The notes under the pieces: model-generated
Seen by the model: only the letters and a program-made list of their open reading frames with translations
What the model was told of the DNA's origin: nothing
Databases searched by the model: none
Shown here: positions 1-8,333 of the stretch, in pieces
How positions within the stretch are numbered: position 1 is the stretch's first letter
How the letters are laid out: each line of letters opens with the position of its first letter
DNA from: an uncultured Saprospirales bacterium
GTDB lineage: Bacteria > Bacteroidota > Bacteroidia > Chitinophagales > Saprospiraceae
Length of the DNA stretch: 64,000 nucleotides
Assembly: GCA_937864265.1 (NCBI GenBank)
Contig: CALMIR010000201.1
Location: 1-64,000 of the forward strand
Direction: 5' to 3'
Program-made: the position numbers and the translations under genes

Positions 1-249
1 TTTCCGCGCTGATCCGTTCTATCCGCTCTTTCCGCGTTCCCATACCGCACTTGATGGCATACGGATGACACAGATGAGGCGGATGAACACGAATTAGCAT
101 TTTCCAGGAGATAGCGCTCCGCTGGAGCGCGCTAGCCGGGCTATATCCAGGCAACAAGGATAACACTCCGCTGGAGTGTCCGGGCTTGAGCCTATTTCCG
201 CGCTGATCCGTTCTATCCGCTCTTTCCGCGTTCCCATACCGCACTTGAT
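1..249. repeat. 55-bp direct repeat pair with small palindromes between
   Basis: Positions 1-55 and 195-249 carry the same 55-bp sequence, beginning TTTCCGCGCTGATCCGTTCT. The first copy starts at the window edge, so the array probably continues upstream. Between the copies, 115-177 holds small palindromes of the form CTCCGCTGGAG linked by a GCCGGGCTATATCC segment, which recurs at 7137-7204. Both 55-bp copies are followed by a 'cacttgat' tail that also appears in the 257-bp array at 7213-8241, so these repeats look like one REP-like superfamily. There is no credible coding content. Confidence 0.8.
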
Positions 250-269
250 AGCACACAGATGGCCTAGCC

Positions 270-440
270 ATGCTCACACCCCTCACCTCACACCCCTCAC
301 TCTCACTCTCACCCTCACTCTCACCCTCACCCTCACCCTCACCCTCACCCAATTTCCCCTTACTTTCTTACTTTCTTACTGCCTTAGTGTTGCCATCACA
401 CCCACACCCACACCCACACCCACACACACACACACTCACA
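270..440. repeat. Simple-sequence tract, (CACCCT)n then (CACACC)n and (CA)n
   Basis: Strongly strand-biased C/A/T simple sequence. Hexamers of the CCCTCA type run from about 280 to 350. A short CTTACTTT repeat follows near 360-380, and then CACACC and CA repeats from about 398 to 438. Open frames across it translate to runs of Pro-Thr-His and are artefacts. Such tracts are prone to slippage, so length may vary between cells or be misread in sequencing. The sequence shows no function. Confidence 0.85.
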
Positions 441-574
441 CGACAGCACTAGAGTAAAACAGCAGGTGTTTTACAAATAAATGATAAGCGACAAAAGCAT
501 ATTTGCCAAGCATATGCAAAACTTAACACCTCACTCCCGCAAGCTTCCTTACTTTTACCCCCAAAATCAAAACC

Positions 575-2089
575 ATGAAGAAGCGGTGGATAGGGGTAGC
601 TGGCTTTATAGCCTGTTTTATCTGGTACTGCAAAAGCGACCCATCGGCACAACAACTACCGGGGGAAGCCCTTTCCCGGCAATACTGCAGCAGTTGCCAC
701 CAGTACCCGGAACCAAATCTATTGGACAAAAGTACCTGGCAGCAATACATATTGCCCCGCATGGGCTATATGATGGGCATCTATGACGGGCAATTCCACC
801 GCGATTCGCTGATTGAAAAAGGGGCAGGCGGAGAGCGCGTCAAAGCAGCGAATGTCTTTCCAGCACAAGCTCTCCTGTCTGAGACGAAATGGCAGGCCAT
901 TGTATCCTATTATTTGGAGAATGCCCCAGACAGCTTGCCGCATTTGGATGCAGTCGCGCCCCAGCCGCTGTCTCTTTTTAAAGCACAATTCCCGGCCTAT
1001 TTTTTATCGCCGCCCAGCACGACCCTGGTGGACGCCTTTGAAGGCGGTATCTATGTTGGCGATGCACACAGCCAGTCTTTGTATGTTTTTGATCAAAAAC
1101 TGAACTTGCAGCAACAGGCCAAACTCGGCCAGGGGATCGTCAGCCTGATGGCTTTTCAGGAAGCGTTTTTGGTCACTTTAATGGGCTCTTTTTCGCCAAC
1201 GGATGCGCCATCGGGAAGTTTGATAGCCTTGCCCACGCAAGCCGGGCTTTCGCCCAAAATCGGCATCCGGGACTTACAACGGCCGGTGCACACGGCTTTT
1301 GGCGACCTAAATGGCGACCAAAAAACCGACTTGGTGATTGCCGAATTTGGAAAATGGACGGGGCAACTGGCTTGGTGGTCGCTCAATGAACAAGGGAGCT
1401 ACGATGCGCACCCACTTCGATCAAAATCGGGTGCCATCCGATCGGTGTTGCAGGACATGAATGGGGATAAACACTTGGATATTGTCGCTTTGTTTGGACA
1501 AGGCGATGAAGGCATTTTTGTTTATTACAACGATGGTCAGGGGCGGTTCTCCGAAAAACGCCTGCTCGCTTTTCCGGCCAGCTACGGCTCCAGCTATTTC
1601 GACCTGTTCGACTTCGACGGGGACGCGCTGCCCGACATCATTTATACTGCCGGGGATAATGCCGATTATCCGCCATTAGTGAAGCCCTATCACGGCATCC
1701 GGATTTTTAAAAACGAGGGAGAAGGCCAATTCCGGGAAGTTTTGTTTTATCCTTATCCTGGTGCGTACAAAGCCATTCCGACCGATTTCGATCAGGATGG
1801 AGATATAGATATAGCAGCCATTTCATTTTTCCCCGATTTTGCTCATCAGGGGCCCGGTTTTATCTATTTAGAAAATCAGGGAGACGGCGAGTTTTCACCC
1901 AAAACCTTTCCCCAAGCAGCGATGGGACGTTGGATTACCATGGATGCCTCCGATGTAGATCAAGATGGGGATACGGATATTGTGCTGGGTTCATTGGCAT
2001 TTGAGGTTGTCCCCGATGGAGGCGAGTTGGCCAAGTGGGTTGAAAACGGAATCCCTTTTGTTTTGTTAGACAATCAATACATTCACTGA
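575..2089 (+). CDS. Secreted c-type heme + FG-GAP/VCBS repeat protein
   Basis: A 504-residue exported protein. The N-terminus is a short hydrophobic signal with a Cys at residue 19 (IWYC), a loose lipobox, so it may be a lipoprotein. A CSSCH heme-binding motif follows at residues 38-42, as in a small c-type cytochrome domain. The rest carries at least five FG-GAP/VCBS calcium-type loops of the form DxNGDxxxD (for example DLNGDQKTDL, DMNGDKHLDI, DFDGDALPDI, DFDQDGDIDI, DVDQDGDTDI), which predict a beta-propeller. Families with this make-up are surface or periplasmic proteins of unknown substrate in Bacteroidota. The gene runs into the XdhC gene after 5 nt, suggesting co-transcription, though no functional link is obvious. 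The axial Met and the redox role are not proven. Confidence 0.75.
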   Translation: MKKRWIGVAGFIACFIWYCKSDPSAQQLPGEALSRQYCSSCHQYPEPNLLDKSTWQQYILPRMGYMMGIYDGQFHRDSLIEKGAGGERVKAANVFPAQALLSETKWQAIVSYYLENAPDSLPHLDAVAPQPLSLFKAQFPAYFLSPPSTTLVDAFEGGIYVGDAHSQSLYVFDQKLNLQQQAKLGQGIVSLMAFQEAFLVTLMGSFSPTDAPSGSLIALPTQAGLSPKIGIRDLQRPVHTAFGDLNGDQKTDLVIAEFGKWTGQLAWWSLNEQGSYDAHPLRSKSGAIRSVLQDMNGDKHLDIVALFGQGDEGIFVYYNDGQGRFSEKRLLAFPASYGSSYFDLFDFDGDALPDIIYTAGDNADYPPLVKPYHGIRIFKNEGEGQFREVLFYPYPGAYKAIPTDFDQDGDIDIAAISFFPDFAHQGPGFIYLENQGDGEFSPKTFPQAAMGRWITMDASDVDQDGDTDIVLGSLAFEVVPDGGELAKWVENGIPFVLLDNQYIH

Positions 2090-2094
2090 AAGCA

Positions 2095-3123
2095 ATGAAG
2101 GATTTATTACCACAAATTAGCCAATGGCTTCAGGAAGAAAAAGCAATGGCGATGGCCTTTGTGCTGAATACTTGGGGTTCAGCCCCGCGGCCGCTCGGCT
2201 CTTTTTTGTTGATGACGAGTGATATGGAAATGGCCGGCTCTGTAAGTGGGGGCTGCATTGAGGGTCAGGTGCTAAAGGCGGCACAAGACAGTTTGGAAAC
2301 GGAGCTGTCGCAACGGCTCCAATTTGGCGTAAGCAACGAAGAGGCCTGGGCTTCGGGATTGAGCTGCGGAGGGGAGGTATCGGTTTTTGTCAGCCCTTTT
2401 TTTGCGCAAAGCGCAGATGGGAAACAGGTCTGGGAGGCACTCAACTCCGCCCTTACGGAAAATAAGCCCGCCATTTTACTGACCTCCTTGAGCGAAAAAG
2501 CCGCGCACACGCTTGTATTTCCCGATGGAAAATGGGTTGGACATGAGCCGAACGAAGCCCTTTTGCAACAGGCACTCACGGCCTTTGCCCATCGCTACCA
2601 CCAACTCATTTCCGAAGGGGAAGAGGAGTATTTTGTGCATGTATTTCCGCAAAAGCCGCAATTGATCATCATTGGTGCAGCTCATTTGGCAGCCGATCTG
2701 GTCCAGTTGGCCGCCAGTTTTCAGTTTGAAACCATCGTCATTGACCCTCGTGGCATTTTTCTGCACAAAACCACCTTTGCCCAGCCACCCGATCAATTGC
2801 ACAATCAGTATCCTTCGGAAATTTTATCGAACATGGAGCTAAACGCGGATGTCTTCGCCGTGGTGCTGTCTCACGATCCTAAGATTGACGATAATGCTTT
2901 GCAGGTGTTACTCCGCTCTGAAGTGGCCTATATCGGCGCGTTGGGCAGTCGAAAAACACATGCCAAAAGGCAGGCCAGGCTTTTGGAAGCCGGTTTTACG
3001 GAAGTGGAAATCGCCCGCATACATGGCCCAGTAGGGATAGCCATCAACGCGGTCACGGCGCGCGAGATCGCGCTGAGTATTATGGCTGAAATTATTCAGG
3101 TGAGGAATAGGTCGGTTGCATAA
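2095..3123 (+). CDS. XdhC/CoxI family molybdoenzyme maturation protein
   Basis: 342 residues with the usual two-part XdhC layout. The N-terminal XdhC_CoxI domain (about residues 10-90) has the GSAPRPLGS segment, SVSGGCIEG and the SCGG motif. The C-terminal Rossmann-like domain (about 185-330) has IIIGAAHLA, the conserved VVLSHDPKIDD, and IGALGSRKT. XdhC proteins bind sulfurated molybdenum cofactor and pass it to xanthine-dehydrogenase-type enzymes. No such enzyme subunit is in the window, so the partner may lie elsewhere. The start lies 5 nt after the upstream stop. The last 32 bp overlap the convergent MATE gene. Confidence 0.9.
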   Translation: MKDLLPQISQWLQEEKAMAMAFVLNTWGSAPRPLGSFLLMTSDMEMAGSVSGGCIEGQVLKAAQDSLETELSQRLQFGVSNEEAWASGLSCGGEVSVFVSPFFAQSADGKQVWEALNSALTENKPAILLTSLSEKAAHTLVFPDGKWVGHEPNEALLQQALTAFAHRYHQLISEGEEEYFVHVFPQKPQLIIIGAAHLAADLVQLAASFQFETIVIDPRGIFLHKTTFAQPPDQLHNQYPSEILSNMELNADVFAVVLSHDPKIDDNALQVLLRSEVAYIGALGSRKTHAKRQARLLEAGFTEVEIARIHGPVGIAINAVTAREIALSIMAEIIQVRNRSVA

Positions 3124-4474
3124 CAGGCTCTTTTAGGTTGAGGCGCATTTCCCGGCGCAGCCAAAAGTAGGTCACAGAAGCTGCCAATACATCGGCAATG
3201 GGAAAAGCATACCAGATGCCGTCCAATTTGAAATAAAGGGGAAGTATCAATACCAGTGGAATCAGAAAAAAGCCCTGCTTACTCATGGTCAGCATCAGTG
3301 CAGGGAAGGCTTTCCCAATGGCCTGAAAATAAGCCGAGCCAATCAATTGGATGCTGATGAGGGGCGTGGCCAAAAAGACCAGTTTCAAGGCAGGAGGCGT
3401 AGTTGTCAACAAACCTTTATCGTAGGTAAAAAGGCTTACAATTGGGGTAGCAAATAGGAGGATGCCACTAAATAGAATGATGGCTATACCCGAACCCGAA
3501 AGCAACGAATAATTGATCGTATCGCGCACCCGCTGCACGCTTCCTGCGCCGTAATTGTAGCCTGCAATGGGCAAAAAGCCCTGCGTGATGCCCAATACCG
3601 GGAAATTGGCAAACATCATAATCCGGCTGATGATACCATAAACAGCTACCGCTTCTTCGTTGCCATACTGAAATAAGGAATGGTTCAAGACGATGGCCAG
3701 AATGCTGATGGTGCCCTGACGTGCCAGGGTAACCCCACCAATAGCCGCAATCTCTCTTAAAATGGTGCCCTCCAGTTGGATGTACTTTTTATTCAGGCGC
3801 AATTCTGAACGCCCTGAGAAAAAATACCACCAGGTGAAACCTGCGCTCATGTAATAAGACAGTGTCGTAGCCCAGGCTGCCCCCGCCATGCCCCAGTCAA
3901 AAACAATGATAAAAATGGGGTCTAAAATGATATTCGCAACGGCTGGAATCATCATAGACAGCATCGCCATTTTAGGAGCGCCTTCTGCCCGCATCACGTT
4001 GTTGCTCATCATGCTCCAAGCCAGACCCGGTACCCCTAGGAGCAATATATTGAAATAGGTCTTGGCAGGTGCCAGAATATCGCCCTGCCCCCCGAATAGC
4101 TTTAAAATGGGAATGGTAAATAAAAAACCGGCCAAAACTACCGCAATGACCAATACCAATACGATCGCCGCCATATTGCCAAACGTGTGAAAGGCTTTCT
4201 CTTTTTCACCCGAACCGAGCGCTCGGGAAATGATCGAACTCCCCCCTACCCCAATGGCCATGCCGATGGACGAAATCAAAAACGAGATGGGCATCACGAC
4301 GGTGATGGCAGCTATACCCAAGGGGCCAACAAATTGTCCGACGAAAATGGTATCCACAATAAAATAGATGGACATGACTAAAATACCTATGGAGGCAGGG
4401 ACGGCCATCTTGATAAGGAGGCGTGGAATGGGCAGGACGCCCAGTTCAAGTGAACTTTGCTTTGGTGTGCTCAT
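3092..4474 (-). CDS. MATE family multidrug/Na+ efflux transporter
   Basis: A polytopic inner-membrane protein of about 460 residues with roughly 12 hydrophobic segments and the two-fold MATE fold. It starts with the LGVLPIPRLLIKMAVPASIG helix, and the half-repeat continues with FVGPLGIAAITVVMPI. It would export cationic drugs or metabolites in exchange for Na+ or H+; the substrate cannot be told from sequence. An upstream in-frame ATG at 4546 would add 24 residues unlike the family. The ATG at 4474 (MSTPKQSS) fits MATE N-termini better and is used here. The 3' end overlaps the convergent XdhC gene by 32 bp. Confidence 0.9.
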   Translation of the reverse strand: MSTPKQSSLELGVLPIPRLLIKMAVPASIGILVMSIYFIVDTIFVGQFVGPLGIAAITVVMPISFLISSIGMAIGVGGSSIISRALGSGEKEKAFHTFGNMAAIVLVLVIAVVLAGFLFTIPILKLFGGQGDILAPAKTYFNILLLGVPGLAWSMMSNNVMRAEGAPKMAMLSMMIPAVANIILDPIFIIVFDWGMAGAAWATTLSYYMSAGFTWWYFFSGRSELRLNKKYIQLEGTILREIAAIGGVTLARQGTISILAIVLNHSLFQYGNEEAVAVYGIISRIMMFANFPVLGITQGFLPIAGYNYGAGSVQRVRDTINYSLLSGSGIAIILFSGILLFATPIVSLFTYDKGLLTTTPPALKLVFLATPLISIQLIGSAYFQAIGKAFPALMLTMSKQGFFLIPLVLILPLYFKLDGIWYAFPIADVLAASVTYFWLRREMRLNLKEPVMQPTYSSPE

Positions 4475-4625
4475 AGAGAATAGTACAAAAATGCCCGATT
4501 TTAGTTGAAACGGGGTTGTTAAAATTGTCTTATAAAAAGACGCCATGCGCTACCTGTTTTGCTATTTTTTGTAAAAAAGATCACATCCAACCTTGACAAA
4601 GATCACCGAACATGTTCCATCTGTA

Positions 4626-4656
4626 TTTGTTATTATTAGTGAAAGTCCTTGCTTTG
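4626..4656 (+). promoter_or_regulatory. Candidate Bacteroidota promoter for dps
   Basis: A -33-like TTTG at 4626-4629 is followed, after 19 nt, by TTGCTTTG at 4649-4656, one mismatch from the TAnnTTTG -7 consensus. The implied start of transcription (about 4662) precedes the ATG at 4698 by about 36 nt. An 11-bp inverted repeat (TTATTATTAGT at 4630-4640, its complement at 4682-4692) encloses the -7 box. Confidence 0.5.
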
Positions 4657-4697
4657 GACATTTTTTTGTAAAATCATCTTTACTAATAATAAGTATC

Positions 4698-5189
4698 ATG
4701 AATTACTTGGGATTAGAGCAAAACGCTATAGCCAGTACCGCAAAAGAGCTCAACTACCTGCTGGCAAACTACCATCTCTATTATCAAAATTTAAGGAATT
4801 TCCACTGGAATATTCAGGGAGAAAATTTCTTTGAATTACATGCCCAGTTTGAGAGTTTATACAATGATGCGCTTCAAAAAATAGATGCCATCGCCGAACG
4901 TATTCTCACATTGCGCCACCGCCCTTTGAGTTGTTTTTCTGACTACATCAGCCAGAGTGAAATTGACGAAAGCCATCAAGTGGATTCAGATGAAGCAATG
5001 ATCAAGATCATTTTGGAAAACCACCGCATTCTCATCATAAACATGCGTCGCATCATGGCTTTAGCAGCTGATTGCAGTGATGAGGGTACGATTGACATGA
5101 TCGGGGGATTCCTGGAAAATCTGGAGAAAAAATCATGGATGTTGGATGCTTGGTCTGTGCGAAAATTGCAGACTGCCCCTGTGTTATAA
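4698..5189 (+). CDS. dps: Dps family ferritin-like DNA-protection protein
   Basis: 163 residues, the normal Dps length. The four-helix ferritin fold is seen with the ferroxidase-site residues of helix A/B: H in NFHWNIQG, then the E and D positions of FFELHAQFESLYNDALQKID. Dps dodecamers oxidise Fe2+ with H2O2 and protect DNA during starvation and oxidative stress. A longer frame exists from 4593, but its first 35 residues are unlike Dps, and the candidate promoter overlaps that extension. The ATG at 4698 is therefore preferred. MnSOD elsewhere in the window fits the same stress theme, but the two are not linked. Confidence 0.9.
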   Translation: MNYLGLEQNAIASTAKELNYLLANYHLYYQNLRNFHWNIQGENFFELHAQFESLYNDALQKIDAIAERILTLRHRPLSCFSDYISQSEIDESHQVDSDEAMIKIILENHRILIINMRRIMALAADCSDEGTIDMIGGFLENLEKKSWMLDAWSVRKLQTAPVL

Positions 5190-5357
5190 CAACACACAGT
5201 GATGCTTAGCAACTAAGCAGTGAGTAACTCGGTTCACATTAACCAGGATACTTTTGCCAGAAGTTGGGGTATATCTAGTTCAATGCCCTACTTCTGGTCA
5301 AAAGGGTCTGTCTGCCTATTTTGAAGCCCCATCTTTTTTTCACTTTACATTAAAAAA

Positions 5358-5687
5358 ATGGCACTTAATCAATATGACACGTTGGTTCAGGCGGAGCAGG
5401 TACTCCGAGAACGCAACTTTAAAAACAGTTTCAAATTAGAAAACAATAAAATGGTATGTCTGGAAACGGGTAATGCCTATTCTTCCGATGAAATGGCCAT
5501 TGTGGAATACCATCGGTTTGAAGGAGAAACCAATCCGGGAGATATGTCCATCCTTTTCGCAGTATTGTGTTGGGACGGGGAAAAAGGGCTCATTGTTTCC
5601 AGCTATGGTCCAAAATCAGATATGGAACTGTTCGAGTTTTTGAACAAAGTCAAAATAGCCCGCAAGGAGCAGAATGAATATGCCTAA
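5358..5687 (+). CDS. Small conserved Bacteroidota protein (unknown function)
   Basis: 109 residues with no signal peptide or membrane segment. It has the EYHRFEGETNPGDMSILFAV segment, which resembles a family of short Bacteroidota proteins often labelled, without biochemical basis, as phosphoribosylpyrophosphate synthetase. It is far too short for PRPP synthetase and lacks its PRPP loop. The function is unknown. The gene stands alone between dps and a patatin gene, and a TTCTTTGACAA-type inverted repeat begins 8 nt after its stop. Confidence 0.7.
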   Translation: MALNQYDTLVQAEQVLRERNFKNSFKLENNKMVCLETGNAYSSDEMAIVEYHRFEGETNPGDMSILFAVLCWDGEKGLIVSSYGPKSDMELFEFLNKVKIARKEQNEYA

Positions 5688-5694
5688 AACAATA

Positions 5695-5742
5695 GTTCTT
5701 TGACAATTCTTTTGCTTCAATTTACAAAAATTGTCAAAGAAC
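5695..5742. repeat. Short TTCTTTGACAA-type inverted-repeat element
   Basis: A perfect 14-bp inverted repeat, GTTCTTTGACAATT (5695-5708) and AATTGTCAAAGAAC (5729-5742), encloses 20 nt. It may act as a terminator for the gene ending at 5687. The arm sequence matches the ends of longer elements at 17168-17271, 22502-22603 and 59832-59932. Confidence 0.75.
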
Positions 5743-5811
5743 CAAAAAATAAAGGAGTCGGCAGTGCCAACTCCCTATCCCTAAGGTTTAGTCAATAGCT
5801 TCCGCATCTTA

Positions 5812-7011
5812 TTAAGCCGCTTCTGCCTGCTCCTCCTCTGCGATGAAGTTTTGTAAGGCTTCACTGGCTTTTTCAATTCCGTGATCCAGGCGGGTTTTTA
5901 TCAAGGTTTCATTGGCCACCAACATATCGCCTAGTATGCTGCCTTCGGGTTGAATCACGATGGAACGGAAAGCACGAAGTGGCTTCACGATGCGCATGTT
6001 GTCAATATTGCTTTCTTTGGTAAGTTGCAGACCGGAATTTCCAGCTTGCTTGACCAAGTCGTTCACCCTCAGGAACAATTCCAAGTCATTGTTGAAAATT
6101 TCGCTCAGCGTGATTTCGGTCATACTACGCAAGGCAATTTGCATCACATTGGCCTGATCGAAGTTTTCTTCTACAATTTCACCATTGTTGCAATTGATGA
6201 CGACCAACACGTATTCTGTATCGGCAGTAGCGCGGCGGTCAATGGCTTCAATGACATCGGCCAAGGGGCTGTTGTTGCGGATACCGCCATCCACGCTGTT
6301 GCGGATGATACGCTGATTCGTTCGGATTAACTGTACAGGTTCCCAAACAATGGGCATCACAGTAGAGGCCAGTACGCCGTTGATAAAATCATCGTTGGTC
6401 AAAAAGTCGTGGTGCGAAACGCCGCTGTACAGGCCTTTGTCCAAATCCACTAAACCGCAAAGGAATTCACAATCCTTGATTTGGTCTTTGTCGAAGTGCT
6501 TTTTCAGCTTTTCCTGTAGGGGCGAATTATCTGCCAGGCTTTTGAAGTTTTTGGTGCTGGCCTTTAATTGCTGAGCCGCTTCTGCCATTACCTTTTGCAA
6601 AAACCGCTGCCGGGCTTTTTTGGACAACAGCATGGAAATGCCATCCCAGATATTAGCCTTTAGCTCAAAATCGGGAAGAAAATGGCGAATCAGTGCTTCG
6701 ATGTTGAAATCAAACTTGGGTTTGTCGCCTTTGGCTTTGGTATCGATGAATGGGGAAGTGTAAATTTCTTCCACCCCATTCTGGGCTACTTGTTTCCAAA
6801 GTTCTTCCATTTCGGCCATCTTGTTCATGGCGACCATACCGCCATTCAAAGAGCCTACTGAAATGCCTGCCACAATGTCGAAATGCATGGGTGCACCGCT
6901 CGGATCGAGTAAGTGCCAGTTTTGCTCTAAATGTTTCAATGCGCCTACCTGAAAGGCTCCTTTGAACCCACCGCCGCTGAGTACCAGGGCATACTTCCTT
7001 TTCATAATCAT
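5812..7011 (-). CDS. Patatin-like phospholipase
   Basis: About 399 residues. The N-terminus has the oxyanion-hole sequence LVLSGGGFKGAFQVG. The nucleophile elbow is GISVGS (GxSxG serine), and the dyad aspartate lies in SVDGGIRNNSP (DGG motif). Together these define the Ser-Asp catalytic dyad of patatin lipid acyl hydrolases. There is no signal peptide, so it probably acts in the cytoplasm or at the inner membrane. The true start may be the third codon (7005), giving MKRKYALVLSGGG; the alternatives differ by two residues. The C-terminus is rich in Glu and Ala. Substrate and role are unknown, and no defence partner adjoins it. Confidence 0.85.
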   Translation of the reverse strand: MIMKRKYALVLSGGGFKGAFQVGALKHLEQNWHLLDPSGAPMHFDIVAGISVGSLNGGMVAMNKMAEMEELWKQVAQNGVEEIYTSPFIDTKAKGDKPKFDFNIEALIRHFLPDFELKANIWDGISMLLSKKARQRFLQKVMAEAAQQLKASTKNFKSLADNSPLQEKLKKHFDKDQIKDCEFLCGLVDLDKGLYSGVSHHDFLTNDDFINGVLASTVMPIVWEPVQLIRTNQRIIRNSVDGGIRNNSPLADVIEAIDRRATADTEYVLVVINCNNGEIVEENFDQANVMQIALRSMTEITLSEIFNNDLELFLRVNDLVKQAGNSGLQLTKESNIDNMRIVKPLRAFRSIVIQPEGSILGDMLVANETLIKTRLDHGIEKASEALQNFIAEEEQAEAA

Positions 7012-7136
7012 CTAATTTTGGGGTTTACATTATGCTGTGTATGCCTATTCATACATACAGAAAAGGAAATGTTACTGGATGGGAGATTTTTTTTTCCTAT
7101 ATTTTACGACAAGGATGCACTGGAACTGGAATAAGA

Positions 7137-7204
7137 TAGCACTCCGCTGGAGTGCGGGCTGGCCGGGCTATATCCGGGCAACAAGGATCGCACTCCGCTG
7201 GAGT
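7137..7204. repeat. Dispersed palindromic repeat, second copy of the 115-177 sequence
   Basis: It carries two CACTCCGCTGGAGTG palindromes separated by a GCCGGGCTATATCCGGGCAA segment. The 115-177 copy has the same order with a few substitutions. It immediately precedes the 257-bp tandem array. Confidence 0.75.
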
Positions 7205-7212
7205 GCAGACAA

Positions 7213-8241
7213 GCGTCGGTTTGACTTCGAGTCAAGCCGACGCTCAATGGAAAAACACGCGCTGTTGGTGCGCCTTGGTATGATCCAAAGTCTCCTTCGG
7301 ATACTGGTTAGGACAAGAGTAGGCTTCGAGTCAAGCCGTCACTTGATGGCAGCGCACGATACTATATCACCCTTTCAGGGTTTTGACCACGCTTGTACCC
7401 AGTATTATAAAAATGCCACCGCTTCGCGGTTCAATGCTGTTATGTTTCGATATGCTAGAGGGAGGGTAAGCGTCGGTTTGACTTCGAGTCAAGCCGACGC
7501 TCAATGGAAAAACACGCGCTGTTGGTGCGCCTTGGTATGATCCAAAGTCTCCTTCGGATACTGGTTAGGACAAGAGTAGGCTTCGAGTCAAGCCGTCACT
7601 TGATGGCAGCGCACGATACTATATCACCCTTTCAGGGTTTTGACCACGCTTGTACCCAGTATTATAAAAATGCCACCGCTTCGCGGTTCAATGCTGTTAT
7701 GTTTCGATATGCTAGAGGGAGGGTAAGCGTCGGTTTGACTTCGAGTCAAGCCGACGCTCAATGGAAAAACACGCGCTGTTGGTGCGCCTTGGTATGATCC
7801 AAAGTCTCCTTCGGATACTGGTTAGGACAAGAGTAGGCTTCGAGTCAAGCCGTCACTTGATGGCAGCGCACGATACTATATCACCCTTTCAGGGTTTTGA
7901 CCACGCTTGTACCCAGTATTATAAAAATGCCACCGCTTCGCGGTTCAATGCTGTTATGTTTCGATATGCTAGAGGGAGGGTAAGCGTCGGTTTGACTTCG
8001 AGTCAAGCCGACGCTCAATGGAAAAACACGCGCTGTTGGTGCGCCTTGGTATGATCCAAAGTCTCCTTCGGATACTGGTTAGGACAAGAGTAGGCTTCGA
8101 GTCAAGCCGTCACTTGATGGCAGCGCACGATACTATATCACCCTTTCAGGGTTTTGACCACGCTTGTACCCAGTATTATAAAAATGCCACCGCTTCGCGG
8201 TTCAATGCTGTTATGTTTGCGCTGTGCTAGAGGGAGGGTAA
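7213..8241. repeat. Four tandem 257-bp repeats made of small hairpins
   Basis: Units begin at 7213, 7470, 7727 and 7984 and are essentially identical, except that unit 4 differs near 8217-8226 and is 1 nt longer. Each unit opens with an inverted repeat, AGCGTCGGTTTGACT/AGTCAAGCCGACGCT with one G:T pair. A chain of shorter palindromes follows, such as ACCCTTTCAGGGT and CCGCTTCGCGG. Because 257 is not a multiple of 3, the 97-residue frames seen across it change phase at each unit and are not genes. The flank after unit 4 ends in GCCGACACTTGATGG, a partial fifth start. Confidence 0.9.
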
Positions 8242-8333
8242 GTGAGCCGACACTTGATGGACAAAGGTAAAAAACCAGAAACCATACCTAGCTCCAGCCT
8301 AATTAGAAACCTAGCTTTGCTTTAGTCTTGCAC

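Noticed and set aside
176..457. Frames of 60-93 codons with Thr/Leu/His/Pro runs
   Set aside because: They are translations of simple-sequence DNA and have no gene-like start region.
7037..8230. Four overlapping 97-residue frames over the 257-bp array
   Set aside because: They repeat because the DNA repeats; the unit length is not a multiple of 3 and the products show no protein-like features.
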